Made by a program: the position numbers and the translations under genes
Assembly (NCBI GenBank): GCA_013433145.1
Contig: CM024172.1
Span: 7,122,553 to 7,186,552 of the forward strand
From: Ascaris suum
Taxonomy: Eukaryota; Nematoda; Chromadorea; Rhabditida; Ascarididae
Length of the DNA stretch: 64,000 nt
Reading direction: 5' to 3'
In this document: positions 59,913 to 64,000 of the stretch, one piece after another
Numbering within the stretch: position 1 is the first letter of the stretch
Layout: every line of letters begins with the position of its first letter
The notes under the pieces: model-generated
What the model was told of the DNA's origin: nothing
Database searches by the model: none
Seen by the model: the letters and a program-made list of their open reading frames with translations, nothing else

Positions 59913-60404
59913 ATCTGCAGAGCCGAAGTACATGCGTTACAGAGATTGACATATGTTGACACTGTTGACATATGCGAGCGATTTAAGAAACAGTCGCTCA
60001 ACGAATTACGGAAACCCCATCGCGGACTCGACATGGGAACAGATGTCGTTTCTCAACAAAATCGTCGGTCTCTTCAAGAGATGTGAAGCAAGCATCTGAA
60101 ATCTCAGATATGATAGGGATCATGGCGAAAAGACGTTATATAAGTAGCGCAAGTTTTGTGTTGCTTCATTTATGAGCACTTAACAAGCGATCGTATCTCT
60201 GTCTTTAATCTTCGCGAGTTTGGTGCTACTTCAATTGATAGCTTGTTGTGGAAGAAATCAGAGGTGTGCTGTTTATGCTTGACGAGATGGCGAGGAAAAG
60301 GATGCAAGGAATATGGCCTATCGAGCCAGTTGTAGCTATTTCTTCGTAGTATCCTCGTCAGCCGGAACAGGCGCAAAACAAAGGCACATTTGTTCCCCGA
60401 AATC

Positions 60405-61105
60405 CTCATCAACTCTCGAAGGACTCTTGAGAAAGATGGAGACTGCAGATGGTTTCAATGTATTCAGCAAATAACTCCAAATGTTTCTCTTTGCGGACGA
60501 AGTGGTAGTCATTGCCGATGACCCAAAAAACTTGCAGTATTCACTGAACGAGCTCAACAAGAATGTCAAGAAAATTGGACTCTGCAATTGCAAATGCAAA
60601 ACGAAGTGGATAAAAAATGCGTTCTGTCGTTAGTTTCCTATGAAGCTCGATAACGAAAATATCGAACTTGTGGAACAGTTTGTACACTTAGGATAGACTT
60701 GCTAATGAGCGGCAATTTGGATCAGGAATTAAGCAGATGAAAAAGAGCACATTGGCTAATATTCACCAAGTCCGTAAAGGGAGAACTCTTCATTTCGACG
60801 GCCATCCCTGTTCTTCTGTGAGGGTGCGAAGCGTGGAATACCACACTCGCTGAAGAAAACAAACTAGCAACGACCCAGCGAGCAATGGAAAGGAGAATGA
60901 AAAGTATCAACAAACTGCAACACACCACAAACGAAGAGCTGCGTTCTGGATCCGCATTGAAGGATATCGTTGAAGAAATGTACAAATGAAAACTAAGGTA
61001 GGCTGGTCACGTAGCCAGGTTAAGTGACTATAGATGGACTAAGTAAATCTTCTAGTGGTAACCAAGAGACGTAAAACGATCACGCGGCAGGCTGCAACAA
61101 GGGGG
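60405..61105 (+). pseudogene. RTE-type non-LTR reverse transcriptase remnant
   Basis: The plus strand encodes the RT palm block with the catalytic loop read as FADE at 60490-60501 (family consensus F/YADD), followed by IADDPKNLQ and KTKWIKNAF. Stops occur at 60631 (TAG) and 60694 (TAG). After a frame change come LATTQRAMERRMK, SALKDIVEEMYK, AGHVARLSDYRWTK and RDVKRSRGR, which are the typical C-terminal blocks of nematode RTE elements. The endonuclease domain is absent. With several stops, at least one frameshift and an altered catalytic Asp, this copy is inactive. Confidence 0.88.
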
Positions 61106-61370
61106 GAAGACCCGCTGAGGCGCCTGTATGTATTTGCTTGGATGCGGAGGGCTCAGGATCGCTATAGGTGGGAGAGTTGACAGCTGCATCGATGGGGGGA
61201 ACGATGAAATCGACGAAATCACGGCTGTTTAAAGTATTCAAAGTAAAGTAGCCTTGCCAGGCTCCATCCGTCGCAGTGCACATGTAGCTATCTAAGTCGA
61301 AGCATAGCGCTGCAGCCATTGAGTCAATGTCGGCTCCCCAACGCAGAGTGTCCACAGTGTTCAGCGCTAT
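61080..61370 (-). other. Unassigned open frame inside the 3.3-kb element
   Basis: About 95 codons are open on the minus strand. Its first 75 residues have a protein-like, low-bias composition (WGADIDSMAAALCFDLDSYM; GAWQGYFTLNTLNSRDFVDF). The end overlaps the tail of the reverse-transcriptase relic on the opposite strand. I do not recognise the family. It could be a decayed element gene or a captured exon. Confidence 0.3.
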
Positions 61371-62670
61371 GTCCAGTTTCCATTACAGCACTTCGCCCAC
61401 ACTCTTATACGTTGCCGTGTTCATGAACATCTCTTAAATCTACTCACACGCATTTATGATCTCGGCTGCCATTTTAGCGCACTGTTTAGGGATTCCGCTG
61501 AAACAGTGAATTGATTGGTAACATTCAAAACGATAACTATCCAAAGCTCAGTCTTCTGCGATATGCGAAGGTGATGATTTTCTGGGTGATGATGTCCAGT
61601 TCCCTTGATGCAACACGCAAGTGCTCTGAAAGGCCGAAATGAATCGCTCGCTATCTAATACTAACGCCACATTCCATTGTTAGGAGCCTTTGTGCGAAAT
61701 AAGCATGCTTGGAGCAGCCTTTAACATCCTAACTGCACTGTGCAAAAATGCGTGCCCATTAACTTTCTGAAGGTTGAGCACTGCACGCGGCTTATGCCGT
61801 TAACAAGCTTCCGATCCGCTTGAGTCGACTTAATCATAGGTTGCATTGTCGAATGCGCAAACTTTGTTTCGACAGGCTGTGTCCTTGGAACGTTTCGGAT
61901 GCGAGAAACTGCTTACCACGATGTTGGGGTGAAAACAGTTGCCATACCTCTGACTGCACCGTCGCTCATTCTCCTGGTTTCTTGATCGACTTGGAATGAT
62001 CACGAGTCGGTGGACAGGTAACTTGCACGTGAGCCAAGTACTTATTCTAAACTTATTCAGCCATTCTAGATTAGTGGCTCCAAACGAGTGCTCTTGATAG
62101 CCCCACCTTCTATACGATCTCCTCCACATCCTAAGAGTTAGCTTCTTTGGCTAGAGTTGCGCACTTCAAATGACTGCCTGTATTGAAGGTTTCCTGCTTC
62201 GTAACCACCTGTGGTCGCCTGCCATGTAATTCACAATTCTTCGAATTGGGAGCATGTCGTCTTCGAGCTGCTTTTTCCTTCACAATCCTGACTTGTCCAT
62301 GTCGGAGAGCAAGTGCTGCATGCAATCAAACTATGTCAGTGCAGTTAACTAGACGCTGAAAGCGTCGATTGGCTTTTAACCATCAAACGAACTTACAATG
62401 CCCGTTATCGGTATGGCTAGAGGGGAAAGAAATGAAGTGATGGGAACCTGGAGCTGTCGAACTGAAGAATTCATAACCGGTGCATCTAACAGTCGCACGA
62501 AAGATCCATTCATGAAGAGCCACAGGGACTTTAATGCAACTTAACAACGATTGGGTCACTTCATTAAACCGTCGAGGGTCGATTCATGAATTCAGTTCAC
62601 CAATAAGAACCCAGTGTCACGAATGCACCAGAATAACGCATAAGATAATGCATAACGCGACATTGAAATT

Positions 62671-62920
62671 TATGACAATTGCGCGTCACGTAAGAAATTG
62701 ATCTTATAGAAAAGTTCATGTTTTTGTCTCAGCTTATTAATGATTCTGATAGATGTGTCGAAACTCGTCTTTCGAATTCTGATTTCTTACGGTATATTTT
62801 CATATTTACCGCGACATTTTTACTGCCGAGTGACCACTACCGCGCCGCTTTCCCAGGACGCGCGCAGTCTCTCTCCGTCTCTCTCGTGCGCGTGCGCTTG
62901 TGGCTAAGTGCGTCGACCCC
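62671..62920 (+). repeat. Right inverted end of the 3.3-kb element
   Basis: This is the partner of 59645-59912. It ends outward at GTGCGTCGACCCC and is followed directly by the second dispersed repeat. Confidence 0.85.
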
Positions 62921-62953
62921 AATGTTACCCACACGGCCCAACGCGAAGTGCGG

Positions 62954-63030
62954 GTTACGGTAGCACTGCGTACTCTTGTGCGGACGTGAACGTAGCCGGG
63001 CTCGCAGCGATTGTGCCGGCTTCTTTGCAG
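62954..63030 (-). repeat. Dispersed repeat, copy 2
   Basis: The reverse complement matches 55086-55170 (about 80%). It abuts the right inverted end of the 3.3-kb element, so both may belong to one larger composite repeat. Confidence 0.8.
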
Positions 63031-64000
63031 TTATGCTTAGGGTGATAATCACTAACTTATAATAAGATATATTACATAATTAGAATGTCGTAGAAAAGGT
63101 TGTATGCAAATTTTAGATGCCATTGATTCATCATAGGCTAAATGAAGCTGTACGTAGGCAATATCAAAGTCGCGGGGAAAATGCTAATTTGCCACTTTTT
63201 GACCGTCACTGTAAATCAAGTAGAGGAAGGCACTTAGTGTTTTCGGTGCTCATCTACTTGTTGCGGTTTATAGGGACAGGACAGGCCTGCGTATCAAGCC
63301 AACGGAAAAGAGTTCCAGAGGGTTGGCCTCATATATACGCCGGCATCCTGCACATCTCACCAACTGGTCACAAAATGCGGACAAATTGGCGTTGCGTAAC
63401 TCCCTGCGAAGATGATGGATCGGTTGGAAGTTCTTGTAGGTAATATACTAGTGAAGGGGAAGTGATTGAAGGTTTGCTTAGCCGTCATCGCGCGATATAC
63501 ACAAATTTGTTCCCGGGTGATAAAATGAAGGTGGCGCTATGAAGTCACATTAAATGTGCAAATTTTATTAGCAAGATAGTGAGGAACAACTCGACCGAAT
63601 GAATTAGCAAGATGGTGAGGATCAACTCGGCTGCTGCAGTATGTAAGTAAGCGTGTATATGAGAGAGGCATAAGCAAGTCCAGGCAATTATTGATTTCGA
63701 TATTGCAGCGTGGTAAAACAAATCTGATGGAATCCAAACTGTCTTTGCTCCTAATATATTTGGATACCCTAATGCCTTTGCCAATGTTAGCCTCCTCTCA
63801 GACGTTGCTCGAAATGGACACTCCTTATAGCAGACGTCCTAAATGCGAATGTACTAATAGGCTTTGCCATGATTACCCCCAAACTTTTTCTTAGAATATG
63901 CAATCCTCATAGCTCATTCCAAATTTCGAATACTACTTGGTCGAACTTATTCGTCGCTTTTTTCTGACCTCGAAAGTCATCCTTCCGCCTCCTTTTTGTT
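63031..64000. other. Right edge, no gene recognised; small tandem duplication
   Basis: A 36-nt unit starting ATTAGCAAGAT is duplicated at 63567 and 63603. A 108-codon plus-strand frame at 63117-63443 has no recognisable motif. Nothing else can be supported. Confidence 0.45.

Larger units (their letters stand above)
59645..62920. mobile_element. About 3.3-kb element with long inverted ends (foldback-like)
   Basis: The ends are inverted copies of each other (59645-59912 and 62671-62920, about 80% identical), and both outermost sequences read GGGGTCGACGCAC inward. Inside lie a decayed RTE-type reverse transcriptase on the plus strand (60405-61105) and a minus-strand open frame (61080-61370). 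No transposase was recognised inside and no clear target-site duplication flanks the ends, so it may be a non-autonomous foldback element or two oppositely inserted copies of one repeat family. Confidence 0.6.

Noticed and set aside
61830..62129. Minus-strand frame with FRISTWLTCKL, faintly like the start of an RTE endonuclease
   Set aside because: The endonuclease catalytic motifs do not follow, and the frame is opposite to the reverse-transcriptase relic.

Overview
The window looks like genomic DNA of a nematode, most likely a clade V (strongylid or hookworm-like) parasite. The evidence is small coding exons (roughly 70-240 nt) separated by long AT-rich introns (300-2,000 nt), acceptors that are nearly always TTTCAG-like, orthologues that read like Caenorhabditis proteins, and a transposon load of RTE-type and Merlin-type remnants. 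No bacterial operon structure is present. I cannot name the species from sequence alone. All coding sequence that I can support lies on the minus strand. From left to right: (1) 367-6996, ten phase-consistent exons of a DUF4140/DUF4139 (MuiA-like, C. elegans F37C4.5-like) protein whose 3' end runs off the left edge; (2) 17556-23031, a complete seven-exon proteasome alpha-5 gene (pas-5), 248 aa; (3) 24687-26611, four phase-consistent exons of a protein I do not recognise; (4) 27767-33307, eight exons of a divergent UAP56/DDX39-like DEAD-box protein in which nearly every helicase motif except DEAD is altered; (5) 37774-43678, six exons of purine nucleoside phosphorylase with its active site intact and only a short first exon unlocated. 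The genes are ordinary housekeeping or RNA-metabolism genes and there is no sign of a shared pathway. The spaces between them (7-17.5 kb, 33.3-37.8 kb, 43.7-53.4 kb) hold no gene I can support. They do hold a perfect 42-bp-arm hairpin (44625-44714) and a roughly 97% identical copy of the DEAD exon of gene 4, transplanted 22 kb to the right (53422-53788). From about 55 kb to the right edge the sequence is a transposon graveyard: a broken Merlin/IS1016-type DDE transposase (55680-57254), a frameshifted coding-like relic (57471-57920), a 125-bp tandem repeat (58880-59180), and a roughly 3.3-kb element with 250-268-bp inverted ends that contains a decayed RTE-type reverse transcriptase and an unexplained minus-strand reading frame. 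Two long (TA)n microsatellites sit inside introns of genes 4 and 5. The most unusual observation is the intact, fully spliceable reading frame of a helicase-like protein that has lost its catalytic signature motifs, together with the recent dispersal of one of its exons.
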